Shown here piece after piece: positions 49,219-58,035 of a DNA stretch of 64,000 nucleotides. The stretch lies in the NCBI GenBank assembly GCA_905182305.1, contig CAJJBB010000003.1:124001-188000 (forward strand), read 5' to 3'. This stretch comes from Flavobacteria bacterium MS024-2A. GTDB taxonomy: Bacteria; Bacteroidota; Bacteroidia; Flavobacteriales; Flavobacteriaceae. Numbering within the stretch: the stretch's first letter is position 1; each line of letters opens with the position of its first letter. The position numbers were made by a program, and so were the translations under genes. The notes below the pieces were generated by a model. That model was not told where the DNA came from. It made no database searches and saw nothing but the letters and a program-made list of their open reading frames with translations.

Positions 49219-49857
49219 CTAAAGCTTAATTTCTTTATAGTTATTAATTGTTCTTTTACAACCCATCTTAATTAGAGTTTTTTCATCAAACATAGTTGTT
49301 ACTCCAATTACATCCATTCCTGCTGCTTTAGCTGAAAGTATTCCAGATAATGTATCCTCAAAGGCAAGACAATCGCTTGGATTAACGCCAATTTTTTCAG
49401 CAGCTGCCAAAAAAATTTCAGGATGCGGTTTGCCTTTTTTTACTTCATGTCCACCCGTTGTGGAGTGAAAAAAATTCGTCAAATTCAATGCTTTAAAAGT
49501 AAAATCAATATTATGTTGATCGCCCATTGTTGCTAATCCCATTGAAATATTTTTTTGAAATATTTTTTCTAAAAACAATTTCAAACCAGAAATTGATTTC
49601 ACGTGAGGACGGTATAATTCTCTGTAGAGTTCTTCTTTATAATTTCCGATTTTCCGAAGTGTTTCTATGTCTGAAATTTCAGGAAAAAGCCGAGCCATAA
49701 TTTCTACTAAAGATCCTTTGTGATATTTTTCATCAAAAGTGTTATAGTCTAAATCTAATTTATGGTGTTTAAATAACTCGATCCAAGATTGTTTATGATA
49801 TGACATGTTATCCATAAGAGTTCCATCCATATCAAAAATTAGTGCTTTATAGTGCAT
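49219..49857 (-). CDS. HAD superfamily phosphatase, beta-phosphoglucomutase-like
   Basis: 212 residues from ATG 49857. Motif I IFDMDGTLMDNM with the nucleophilic Asp, motif II GLATMGDQHN, motif III Lys in VKKGKPHPEIF and motif IV FEDTLSGILSAKAAGM. The helical cap between motifs I and II puts it in the subclass that includes beta-phosphoglucomutase and small sugar-phosphate phosphatases. The exact substrate is unknown. It overlaps the end of the upstream serine hydrolase gene by 11 bases, so the two are probably translated together. Confidence 0.9.
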   Translation of the reverse strand: MHYKALIFDMDGTLMDNMSYHKQSWIELFKHHKLDLDYNTFDEKYHKGSLVEIMARLFPEISDIETLRKIGNYKEELYRELYRPHVKSISGLKLFLEKIFQKNISMGLATMGDQHNIDFTFKALNLTNFFHSTTGGHEVKKGKPHPEIFLAAAEKIGVNPSDCLAFEDTLSGILSAKAAGMDVIGVTTMFDEKTLIKMGCKRTINNYKEIKL

Positions 49858-50995
49858 CAATTACTTTTTTAACGAAAAGTCCGATTTGACTAGGTTCTAA
49901 CCAACGAGTAACAATAACAATATCTTCATCTGGAATAATGACAATATAATTTCCACCAAATCCTGATGCATAAAATACATTTTGAGGAACACCTTGCCAA
50001 AAACGATTGGTTCCTTTTTTGTTTAACCACCACATATAGCCATAGCTTATCTTTGCTGGAGAAGGAGTAGTGGCTTCTTTAATCCAGTTTTTACTTATCA
50101 ATTGATTACCATTCCAAGCCCCGTCATTTAAGAAAAGAAGTCCAAAACGTGCATGATCCAGAGTGTTAATAAAGAGGCCTCCTCCAGAATGCCCTCCACC
50201 GGAAACCGATTGTGTACGTTGACCATCTAGTTCAATCCAAGAATTATTATAACCATACCATCTCCAAGAACTACTAGCTCCAATGGGGTCCATAATATAT
50301 TCTTTTAACACCTGAGGTAAAGGTTTTCGCCACACATTTAGTAGAGAATACGCCAAAAGATTAACTCTCACATCATTGTATTCAAATTGAGTTCCAGGAA
50401 TGGAAAAAGCTCTATTTTTCCAATCGTCAATACTTCCTTTACTAGGAGGCCTGTCTGCCCAATCATGGCCTCCCCAAAGTGTTCCAGACCAGTCTGATGA
50501 TTGGTTAAGTAAATGTTCCCAGGTAATCTGGCTATTGTGATTTCCATCAAAAGTGGTATCCCAAATTATTTTACTTACTTTTTCTTTTGGTGAAATTAGA
50601 TTCCGATCTACTGCCAATCCTGCAACTGTGGAGAGATAGCTTTTAGTAACACTAAAGGTCATGTCCACACGTTCAACAGTTCCCCAAGAAGCGATTTGAT
50701 ATCCATTTTTTAAAATCATCCCCGCGGGGCCTCCTCTTTTTTTTGTTGGGCCCAAAATTTTGTGGTAAGGTTCTTTAGAAAATCCGTGTAAGATTGCAAT
50801 GCGCAAATCTTTGGAACCACCGTATTCATTTTCTTTGGCAAAGTCAATCGCTTGAGCTATTTTTTTCGAATCAATAGAGTATTCACCAGGTTTTTTTTGT
50901 TGCCATGTTCCATGAGCGGGAGGAAAATAGTATTGACCATATAGTGAAGGGTAGCAAAAAAAAACAAAGAGTAAATATTTTATTATTGGCCTCAT
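49847..50995 (-). CDS. Serine hydrolase of the beta-lactamase (class C) fold
   Basis: 382 residues with a signal peptide (YLLFVFFCYPSLYGQ). The active-site SxxK is in FSVTKSYLS (about residue 118), the second motif is YND in FEYNDVRVN, and a C-terminal GFGGNYIVI replaces the KTG-type motif. It is a periplasmic or surface penicillin-binding-protein/esterase-like enzyme, and substrate prediction is not possible. It is first of a two-gene unit with the HAD phosphatase, and divergent from the nitrilase gene across 88 bases. Confidence 0.88.
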   Translation of the reverse strand: MRPIIKYLLFVFFCYPSLYGQYYFPPAHGTWQQKKPGEYSIDSKKIAQAIDFAKENEYGGSKDLRIAILHGFSKEPYHKILGPTKKRGGPAGMILKNGYQIASWGTVERVDMTFSVTKSYLSTVAGLAVDRNLISPKEKVSKIIWDTTFDGNHNSQITWEHLLNQSSDWSGTLWGGHDWADRPPSKGSIDDWKNRAFSIPGTQFEYNDVRVNLLAYSLLNVWRKPLPQVLKEYIMDPIGASSSWRWYGYNNSWIELDGQRTQSVSGGGHSGGGLFINTLDHARFGLLFLNDGAWNGNQLISKNWIKEATTPSPAKISYGYMWWLNKKGTNRFWQGVPQNVFYASGFGGNYIVIIPDEDIVIVTRWLEPSQIGLFVKKVIDAL

Positions 50996-51083
50996 AATGT
51001 AAAATCTAGTTAAATTACAGCTGCAAATTAAAGATAAGTAATTTAGGAACTTGTCAAGGTTTCATCACTTTTAAATTAATGGC

Positions 51084-51860
51084 ATGCAAATACAACTTCA
51101 CATTACCGCTCTTCAAATCCCACTATTTTGGGAAGCACCTGAGCTAAATAGAAAAAGCATTGATGAAAAATTAACTAAACTTCATGGCACAGATATAGTA
51201 TTATTACCGGAAATGTTTACTTCTGGTTTTACTATGATTCCAAGTACTGTAGCTGAATCAATGGACGGACCAACCATTAAGTGGATGAAAAGCTGGGCAT
51301 ATAATTTAGATGCAGCTGTTGGCGGCAGTATAGTGATTGAAGAAGATGGAGCTTATTTAAATCGTTTTGTGTGGGTAACACCCTCTGGAGAATGTTCTTT
51401 TTATGATAAGCACCATACATTCACATTGGCTGGAGAAGATAAAGTTTATAAAAGAGGCAATGATGATGGCATTATAATTTTTAAAGGCTGGAAAATATGT
51501 TTGCGTATTTGTTATGATTTACGCTTTCCTGTTTGGTCCAGAAACACCCAAGACTATGATTTGTTAATTTATGCAGCAAATTGGCCCAAACCAAGAATCA
51601 GTGCATGGGATACTCTTTTAAAAGCTCGTGCTATCGAAAACATGAGTTATGTAGTTGGTGTAAACCGCTGTGGAGAAGATTCAAAAGGGAATGTCTATCC
51701 TGGACATTCAGCAATTTATGATTCGTTAGGAAATTGTATTTCAGGAGACCTTTCCTCTCTAACAAAAAATATTTCTGCTTTTATTAATTATCAGGAGTTA
51801 CAAGAACATCGGAAGAAGTTGCGCTTTCTGGAAGATCGAGATAATTTTGACTTGTGTTAA
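51084..51860 (+). CDS. Nitrilase-superfamily amidase, omega-amidase-like
   Basis: 258 residues. The catalytic triad is visible: Glu in LLPEMFTSGF (about residue 42), Lys in YDKHHTFTLAG (about 113) and Cys in RICYDLRFPVW (about 148). The pattern, with MDGPTIKWMKSWA, resembles YafV/Nit2 enzymes that hydrolyse alpha-ketoglutaramate or deaminated glutathione. ATG 51084. Its 3' end faces the Ig-like lipoprotein gene; a frame-shifted tail of that gene would overlap it. Confidence 0.9.
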   Translation: MQIQLHITALQIPLFWEAPELNRKSIDEKLTKLHGTDIVLLPEMFTSGFTMIPSTVAESMDGPTIKWMKSWAYNLDAAVGGSIVIEEDGAYLNRFVWVTPSGECSFYDKHHTFTLAGEDKVYKRGNDDGIIIFKGWKICLRICYDLRFPVWSRNTQDYDLLIYAANWPKPRISAWDTLLKARAIENMSYVVGVNRCGEDSKGNVYPGHSAIYDSLGNCISGDLSSLTKNISAFINYQELQEHRKKLRFLEDRDNFDLC

Positions 51861-51934
51861 AAGTTTCGTTCATATCCCAGTTAGCTCGTAAGTCAATTTC
51901 TTTCCAGTAATAAATTATTTTTTCTGGTTGTATT

Positions 51935-53452
51935 TTACTCCAAATAATTTCCAGTATCCCACTTTCTATTACCATTAGAATCTTCAATTAAGCGCACACT
52001 ATATTTTCCAGCATTTAATAATTCAAAGGAATACTTGTTTCCAGGCATAAGGCTATCATAACGACGCACCACCTTTTTGTTATTAAGTAATTCAATTATA
52101 TAGGGACTGGGGCTTTCATGCTGTACTCGCAAATAGATATTTCCGTAATCTTCTATCTTTTTAGTTGATGTTCTGAAAACAATAGTGTCGTGAGTTCTTC
52201 CCCAAAAATCTTTTAAAGCATTGGGCAATAGTTTTATTTCATATCTATCATTAGGAATCACTTCAAAATCAACGGTAATACGGTCATAATTTTTTTTAAT
52301 TTTCAAAAAAGCAGGTATTTGAATGGTATCTACATTTGTTACAATTATTTTTTCAGAGTCCACTTCTGTTACTGGCAGATTACTTTCAAGCTCTAGCTTA
52401 CTCTTTAAACGCAAACTTCCTTTAGTAAACTTTTTGATAATTAATGAGTCTTCAATCGGATCTTTAAAAAAGACCGTTTTGGTTCTAAGAGTGTCTTGAA
52501 TTTCAATTTTAAATTTAAGAGAGTCTAAGGTGGCACCTCTAAACCAATAATCTAAGGTGTCTGTAACACGGTTTTTAGTTACTAATGATTCAAAAGAATC
52601 AGGAACATCACTAGTCATTTCAAAAGCCTGAGCATCGTGTTGTCCATAATAAGCTATTGCGATATGATGATCATTTATAAAGTTTGGTTTGTCCCAAAAG
52701 AAATTAGTGCGTTCTTTAAAAAGGTTTAAATCTATAATGGAATCCTGTGGAAGTTCAATAAGGCGGTCAAGGTATCCTATCTTGTCTACGCTTTGATCAA
52801 AAAAATAATTTCCGGCTTTATCTTCAAGTGCAATAATTGCATATTTTCCAGCGCGTAAATTTTGAAAACGAAATATGGTAGTATCAAGTGTGCTGGTAAC
52901 ATACAGAGGCTTTTTCGTAAAAACTGTTGAGTCTTTGTAGGTAGAGTCTATCGGATAGAGTTGTAAAGAAATAAAACGTTCTGTATCTTTTTCAAATGCA
53001 TCAGATATACGTCCTCTAATGAAGAGGGAGTCTATAGTGGCTCCTGTGGATAAGGTGTATGTTAAATATGATATCGGATTATTTTCGTTAAAATCAATAA
53101 TACTTTCACCAAAGTTAAAAGTGTAAGTAGTATTTTCAAAAAGGGTATCCGTTAATTTAATGTTTACTTTTTTTGAAGCTCCCGTGGTAGGGTATACTTT
53201 ATATTTATCAGAACTTAAAGGTGGTGAAATAATAAGCTGTTTACCCACGTCTTTTAAAGTTACAAATTCATCAAAGGTTAATGTGATTTCTTCTTTATCA
53301 AAAAATGTAGTGTTCATTTTTGGAGAAGCGTTAACCATAATTGGAGGAAGTGAATCTTTTGGGCCACCTGTGGGTGTTGCTCTTTTGGCACATTGAATTG
53401 TGTTAAGAAGAAGTATGCCAATAAGTAAAAGCGAAAACCGGTATTTCATCAT
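51935..53452 (-). CDS. Lipoprotein with Ig-like domain (Big_5 type); possible C-terminal frame break
   Basis: About 505 residues. Signal peptide with lipobox (GILLLNTIQC), then RATPTGGPKDSLPPI and an Ig-like domain (MNTTFFDKEEITLTFDEFV, YTFNFGESIIDFNENNP) typical of a conserved Bacteroidota surface or periplasmic protein, then beta-rich repeats (LRAGKYAIIALEDKAGNYFFD). The annotated frame ends DTGNYLE and stops at 51935. With one base fewer at 51937 it would read NYLEKIQPEKIIYYWKEIDLR and continue to 51784, like family members. So the C terminus may be cut by a frame break. ATG 53452 is chosen over an upstream GTG. Function unknown. Confidence 0.82.
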   Translation of the reverse strand: MMKYRFSLLLIGILLLNTIQCAKRATPTGGPKDSLPPIMVNASPKMNTTFFDKEEITLTFDEFVTLKDVGKQLIISPPLSSDKYKVYPTTGASKKVNIKLTDTLFENTTYTFNFGESIIDFNENNPISYLTYTLSTGATIDSLFIRGRISDAFEKDTERFISLQLYPIDSTYKDSTVFTKKPLYVTSTLDTTIFRFQNLRAGKYAIIALEDKAGNYFFDQSVDKIGYLDRLIELPQDSIIDLNLFKERTNFFWDKPNFINDHHIAIAYYGQHDAQAFEMTSDVPDSFESLVTKNRVTDTLDYWFRGATLDSLKFKIEIQDTLRTKTVFFKDPIEDSLIIKKFTKGSLRLKSKLELESNLPVTEVDSEKIIVTNVDTIQIPAFLKIKKNYDRITVDFEVIPNDRYEIKLLPNALKDFWGRTHDTIVFRTSTKKIEDYGNIYLRVQHESPSPYIIELLNNKKVVRRYDSLMPGNKYSFELLNAGKYSVRLIEDSNGNRKWDTGNYLE

Positions 53453-53508
53453 TTTTAGATTCTTCACAAAATAACATAATAGAGCTCTATAAAAATAACA
53501 AAAAGGAT

Positions 53509-53516
53509 TATTTTTG
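53509..53516 (+). promoter_or_regulatory. -7 box directly upstream of glyS
   Basis: TATTTTTG is a perfect TAnnTTTG match that ends five bases before ATG 53521. If it is the promoter, the mRNA would start at the initiation codon (leaderless) or within a few bases. Confidence 0.45.
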
Positions 53517-53520
53517 ACCC

Positions 53521-55062
53521 ATGGCTCAACAATCAGATCAATTCAAAAAAGTAATTTCCCATGCCAAAGAGTATGGTTTTGTATTCCCTTCAAGTGAAAT
53601 TTACGATGGCTTAAGTGCTGTGTATGATTATGCACAAAATGGGGTTGCGTTAAAGAAAAATATTCGTGAGTACTGGTGGAAATCAATGGTACAGTTAAAT
53701 GAAAATATTGTAGGAATTGATTCTGCTATTTTTATGCATCCAACTATTTGGAAAGCTTCAGGTCATGTAGATGCTTTTAATGATCCTTTAATTGATAATA
53801 AAGTTTCTAAAAAACGCTATCGAGCAGACGTTCTTGTAGAGGATTATGTTGCTAAAATTGAGGCAAAAGTTGAAAAAGAAGTTTCCAAGGCAGCTAAAAG
53901 ATTTGGAGATTCTTTTGATGAAGCTCAATTTAAATCCACCAACCCAAGGGTGGTTGGATATCAAGAAAAAGCAGTTGCTATTTTAAAACGTTTAGGACAG
54001 TCTTTAGAAAAGGAAGACTTAGTTGATGTAAAAGCATTGATTGAAGAATTAGAAATTTCCTGCCCAGAATCTGGGTCAAGAGATTGGACAGAAGTAAAGC
54101 AATTTAATCTAATGTTTGGCACAAAATTGGGGGCTTCTGCAGATTCTGCAATGGATCTCTATTTGCGACCTGAAACAGCTCAAGGTATTTTCGTTAATTT
54201 TTTAAACGTTCAAAAAACAGGACGAATGAAACTTCCTTTTGGAATTGCACAAACAGGAAAAGCTTTCAGAAATGAAATTGTAGCCCGTCAGTTTATTTTT
54301 AGAATGCGAGAATTTGAACAAATGGAAATGCAATTTTTCATTGCCCCAGGAACCCAAAAAGAATGGTATGAGCACTGGAAAGAAAAACGTCTTAAATGGC
54401 ATACATCCTTAGGCTTAGGTAAAGAAAATTATCGTTTTCATGATCATGAAAAATTAGCGCATTATGCAGATGCAGCTTCTGACATAGAATTTCGATTTCC
54501 ATTTGGTTTTAAAGAACTAGAGGGAATTCACTCTCGAACAGATTTTGATTTGAGCAGCCATGAAAAATTTACAGGTAAGAAATTACAATATTTTGATCCT
54601 GAACGAAATGAAAACTATGTGCCTTATGTGGTTGAAACATCTTTAGGATTAGACCGAATGTTTTTAGCAGTTTTTTCAAATGCACTAACCGAAGAGATAT
54701 TAGAAGACGGTTCTTCACGAACTGTTCTTAAATTGCCTCCAGCATTAGCCCCTACAAAAGTTGCTGTTTTACCACTAGTTAAAAAAGATGGTCTACCTGA
54801 ACTGTCGCGTACCATTGTTGATGACCTAAAATGGAGCTTTACCACCGCGTATGATGAAAAAGATGCGGTAGGAAGACGCTATAGAAGACAAGATGCACTG
54901 GGCACGCCATATTGTATAACAGTTGATCATCAAAGTTTAGAAGATCAGACGGTAACTCTTCGCGAGAGAGATAGTATGAAACAAGAACGAATCTCTATAA
55001 CTGATTTGAAAAACGGAATTACAGATCAGGTAACACTTGAAAACTTATTGCGCAAACTATAA
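53521..55062 (+). CDS. glyS: Glycine-tRNA ligase (dimeric, class II)
   Basis: 513 residues, single-chain alpha2-type GlyRS. N-terminal FPSSEIYDGLSAVYDYA, IFMHPTIWKASGHVDAF, motif 2 GKAFRNEIVARQFIFRMREF and motif 3 ETSLGLDRMFLA; the C-terminal anticodon-binding domain begins near APTKVAVLPLV. It lacks the alpha/beta subunit split of E. coli. ATG 53521 matches the family N terminus. It is divergent from the lipoprotein gene. Confidence 0.97.
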   Translation: MAQQSDQFKKVISHAKEYGFVFPSSEIYDGLSAVYDYAQNGVALKKNIREYWWKSMVQLNENIVGIDSAIFMHPTIWKASGHVDAFNDPLIDNKVSKKRYRADVLVEDYVAKIEAKVEKEVSKAAKRFGDSFDEAQFKSTNPRVVGYQEKAVAILKRLGQSLEKEDLVDVKALIEELEISCPESGSRDWTEVKQFNLMFGTKLGASADSAMDLYLRPETAQGIFVNFLNVQKTGRMKLPFGIAQTGKAFRNEIVARQFIFRMREFEQMEMQFFIAPGTQKEWYEHWKEKRLKWHTSLGLGKENYRFHDHEKLAHYADAASDIEFRFPFGFKELEGIHSRTDFDLSSHEKFTGKKLQYFDPERNENYVPYVVETSLGLDRMFLAVFSNALTEEILEDGSSRTVLKLPPALAPTKVAVLPLVKKDGLPELSRTIVDDLKWSFTTAYDEKDAVGRRYRRQDALGTPYCITVDHQSLEDQTVTLRERDSMKQERISITDLKNGITDQVTLENLLRKL

Positions 55063-55223
55063 CTTGTATTTTTAATATATAGCACTGTTCGAAAGTTAGG
55101 GTGGCATTTCTTGTTTGTATTATAAATATTAAAATGAAACTAACTGATTTTGAATGTCAAACCGCATTCTTTTCAAATTATTTTGTGGCCTTTGAAGATT
55201 TTTTATCTTAGTAAAAAAAGAAT

Positions 55224-55985
55224 TTGAAAATCCTATCCTATAATGTAAACGGAATACGTGCAGCCTTAAAAAAAGGATTTGCAGAATGGCTGCAGGCTAC
55301 TGCAGCTGATGTTATTTGTATACAAGAGACAAAAGCTCATAAAGAGCAAGTAGATACTTCTATTCTAGAAGAATTAGGTTATCATCATTATTGGTTTTCT
55401 GCTCAAAAAAAAGGATATAGTGGAGTTGCTATTTTCTCAAAAAAGAAGCCCAATAACGTCACCTATGGTTCAGGTATTGATCACATGGACTTTGAAGGAA
55501 GAATTATTAGAGCCGACTTTGATGAGGTTTCAATTATAAGCTTGTATTTACCTTCAGGAACTAATATTAACCGATTGGAATACAAGTTTAAGTTTATGGA
55601 TGAGTTTCAAGAGTATATCAATGAGTTAAAAGAGGATTTTCCTAATTTAATAATCTGTGGAGATTACAATATTTGTCATGAAACTATTGATATTCACGAT
55701 CCTGTTCGAAATAAAAAAGTTTCTGGATTTTTACCCCAAGAGCGTGAATGGATAGGAAGATTTTTGAATTCTGGGTTTATAGATTCTTTCCGTCATTTAA
55801 ATTCAGAACCCAACCAATATAGTTGGTGGAGTTATCGCGCCAATGCACGAAATAATAATAAAGGCTGGCGAATAGACTACGCCCTAGTTAGTGAGCCATT
55901 AAAAAATAACATTAAAAGATCTTTTATTTTGCCAGAAGCAAAGCATTCAGATCATTGTCCAGTGGGTGTTGAATTAATATTTTAA
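55224..55985 (+). CDS. xth: Exodeoxyribonuclease III
   Basis: 253 residues, AP endonuclease/3'-5' exonuclease of base-excision repair. Start at TTG 55224 (MKILSYNVNGIRAAL). Metal-binding Glu in CIQETKAH, catalytic Asp/Asn in GDYNICH, and the terminal SDHCPVGVELIF with the active His. The 161-base gap before it holds no other gene of note. It is followed two bases later by the OmpA-like lipoprotein gene, so the two are likely co-transcribed. Confidence 0.95.
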   Translation: MKILSYNVNGIRAALKKGFAEWLQATAADVICIQETKAHKEQVDTSILEELGYHHYWFSAQKKGYSGVAIFSKKKPNNVTYGSGIDHMDFEGRIIRADFDEVSIISLYLPSGTNINRLEYKFKFMDEFQEYINELKEDFPNLIICGDYNICHETIDIHDPVRNKKVSGFLPQEREWIGRFLNSGFIDSFRHLNSEPNQYSWWSYRANARNNNKGWRIDYALVSEPLKNNIKRSFILPEAKHSDHCPVGVELIF

Positions 55986-55987
55986 AC

Positions 55988-56884
55988 ATGAAAAAACAAG
56001 CGATTTTATTTTTTTTAGTGGTTGCGCTGTCTTTTACTAGCTGTATATCAACGAAAGTATTTAATGATTTGGAGGCTCGCTATTCAGATATGAAAATAAA
56101 CAGGAATGCTCTTATAAAATATCAAGATTCATTACAACAAGCCTTTGACGCTTTAGATGAAAATTGGCATGAGACCTCGGCCTATTTAAAAAGATCACGT
56201 GATAGTGTGAGTATGGGATTAGAACAAATAACCTCCTTAGAAGAAAAGTATACTTTACTAGCTCAAAATAGTGATCAAAAAATCAGTGAAAGCATAGCTA
56301 GAAATAATTCATTACTTAAAGAAATAGCAATTAAAGAGTCTCAGCTTTTAACACGTTCAGAACGTGTGAATCAGTTAGAAGAATTAATGTTACAACAAAA
56401 GGAATCTTTGCAACTTTTGAAGAAAAGTTTGTCCGATGCTTTACTAAACTTTGAAGGAAATGGGCTTACCGTTCTGCAGCGAGATGGAAAAGTATACGTG
56501 TCTATGGAAAATAAATTACTTTTTAAATCAGGCAGTTGGGAGGTCGGTAGTGAAGGTAAAAAAGCTTTAGAACAGTTGGGGGTTGTTTTAGCAGAAAACC
56601 CAGACATTGTAGTTTTAATTGAAGGTCATACAGATAATGTACCCTTTAGTCCAAAAGGAGCATTAGCTTCTAACTGGGACTTATCCACTAAACGAGCCAC
56701 TTCAATGGTGAATATTCTTTTAGAAAATAAATTGATTTTACCTCAAAATTTAACAGCTGCTGGACGTGGGGAATTTATGCCTATAGCACCAAATAATAAT
56801 TCAGCAGGACGCGCAGTGAATCGAAGGATTGAGGTGATATTAAGTCCACAATGGGACGAAATAAATGCCTTATTAAACAACTAA
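55988..56884 (+). CDS. OmpA-family lipoprotein with coiled coil
   Basis: 298 residues. Lipoprotein signal (LVVALSFTSC), a long helical region with heptad-like pattern (LEARYSDMKINRNALIKYQ, IKESQLLTRSERVNQLEEL) and a C-terminal OmpA-like peptidoglycan-binding domain (LLFKSGSWEVGSEGKKAL, IEGHTDNVPFSP, LSTKRATSMVNIL, GRAVNRRIEVIL). The diaminopimelate-binding Asp and Arg are present. It probably links the outer membrane to peptidoglycan. It shares an operon with xth upstream and the aldo/keto reductase four bases downstream. Confidence 0.92.
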   Translation: MKKQAILFFLVVALSFTSCISTKVFNDLEARYSDMKINRNALIKYQDSLQQAFDALDENWHETSAYLKRSRDSVSMGLEQITSLEEKYTLLAQNSDQKISESIARNNSLLKEIAIKESQLLTRSERVNQLEELMLQQKESLQLLKKSLSDALLNFEGNGLTVLQRDGKVYVSMENKLLFKSGSWEVGSEGKKALEQLGVVLAENPDIVVLIEGHTDNVPFSPKGALASNWDLSTKRATSMVNILLENKLILPQNLTAAGRGEFMPIAPNNNSAGRAVNRRIEVILSPQWDEINALLNN

Positions 56885-56888
56885 ATTT

Positions 56889-57926
56889 ATGGAATATAAT
56901 TTTTTACCTGATACTGACGTAAAAGTCAGTAAAATTTGTTTGGGAACAATGACTTGGGGGAGGCAGAATAATGAAGCTGATGCTCATGCTCAAATGGATT
57001 TCGCATTAGATCAAGGAGTAAATTTTTTTGATACAGCAGAGTTATATCCTATACCACCTCGTAAAGATGAGCAAGGAGACACTGAATGCTTTATAGGTAA
57101 ATGGTTTAAAAAAAATAGGAACCGAGATCAAGTAATATTAGCTTCTAAAATTGCTGGTCCTGCGGCTTTTACAGAACACATTAGAACTGATAAAGTATTT
57201 TCTAAGGCCTCAATAGATTCAGCAGTATTGAAAAGTTTAAGACGACTACAAACGGATTATATTGACCTTTATCAAATTCATTGGCCCGAACGAAATACTA
57301 ATTATTTTGGGAAAAGGGGACATAAGTATCCAAAAGGAGAAGTTTGGGAGGAGAATTTCGAAGAAGTCTTAGATGCACTTAATGCTCATGTTAAAGCTGG
57401 AAACATTCGGCATGTAGGTCTTTCCAATGAAACGCCTTGGGGGTTAATGCGCTATTTAGAAGCCCAAAACGAAAACCGTCCAAAAATGCGAACTATTCAA
57501 AACCCATATTCGCTTTTAAATAGAACATTTGAAACTGGAAATTCAGAAGTTTGTCATCGAGAAAATGTAGGATTATTGGCTTATTCTCCTCTTGCTTTTG
57601 GTGTGTTAAGTGGTAAATACCGTCTAGGAAATAGACCTAAAGATGGAAGAATAACTTTATTTCCAAACTATAATCGCTACAGCAATACACAGTGCAATCA
57701 AGCAGTGGATATGTACTATGATTTAGCAACTTCTAACGAGATGACTCTAACACAATTGGCACTTGCCTTTGTAAATGATCGTCCTTTTGTAACGAGTAAT
57801 ATTATTGGCGCAACATCTTTATCTCAACTAGAAGAGAATATTAATACCGTAAATATTAGACTCTCTAAAGAGATTCTCGCTAAAATAGATTCTATTCAGG
57901 AATTAGTACCTAATCCAGCACCCTAA
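56889..57926 (+). CDS. Aldo/keto reductase, Tas-like
   Basis: 345 residues. TIM-barrel NADPH oxidoreductase. It matches the Tas protein pattern: LGTMTWGRQNNEADAHAQMD, FFDTAELYPIPPR, YIDLYQIHWPERNTNYFGKRG (in part), SNETPWGLMRYLEA, IQNPYSLLNR and the C-terminal RLSKEILAKIDSI. The catalytic tetrad Asp/Tyr/Lys/His is preserved (FDTAELY, ASKIA, QIHW). Likely reduces aldehydes; the physiological substrate is unknown. Last gene of a probable three-gene unit beginning with xth. Confidence 0.93.
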   Translation: MEYNFLPDTDVKVSKICLGTMTWGRQNNEADAHAQMDFALDQGVNFFDTAELYPIPPRKDEQGDTECFIGKWFKKNRNRDQVILASKIAGPAAFTEHIRTDKVFSKASIDSAVLKSLRRLQTDYIDLYQIHWPERNTNYFGKRGHKYPKGEVWEENFEEVLDALNAHVKAGNIRHVGLSNETPWGLMRYLEAQNENRPKMRTIQNPYSLLNRTFETGNSEVCHRENVGLLAYSPLAFGVLSGKYRLGNRPKDGRITLFPNYNRYSNTQCNQAVDMYYDLATSNEMTLTQLALAFVNDRPFVTSNIIGATSLSQLEENINTVNIRLSKEILAKIDSIQELVPNPAP

Positions 57927-58035
57927 TAATTAAAAAAAGAGAATAACTTTTTTCGAATCCAACAGGTTAGAGGAGATATTTAAAATGGGCTAAATACTTT
58001 TAGAAAATAGATTAAATGAATTAATTATATTTTAA

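Noticed and set aside
55134-55212. 26-codon open frame before xth
   Set aside because: It is very short with no recognisable motif, and it occupies the presumed promoter region of xth; coding cannot be supported.
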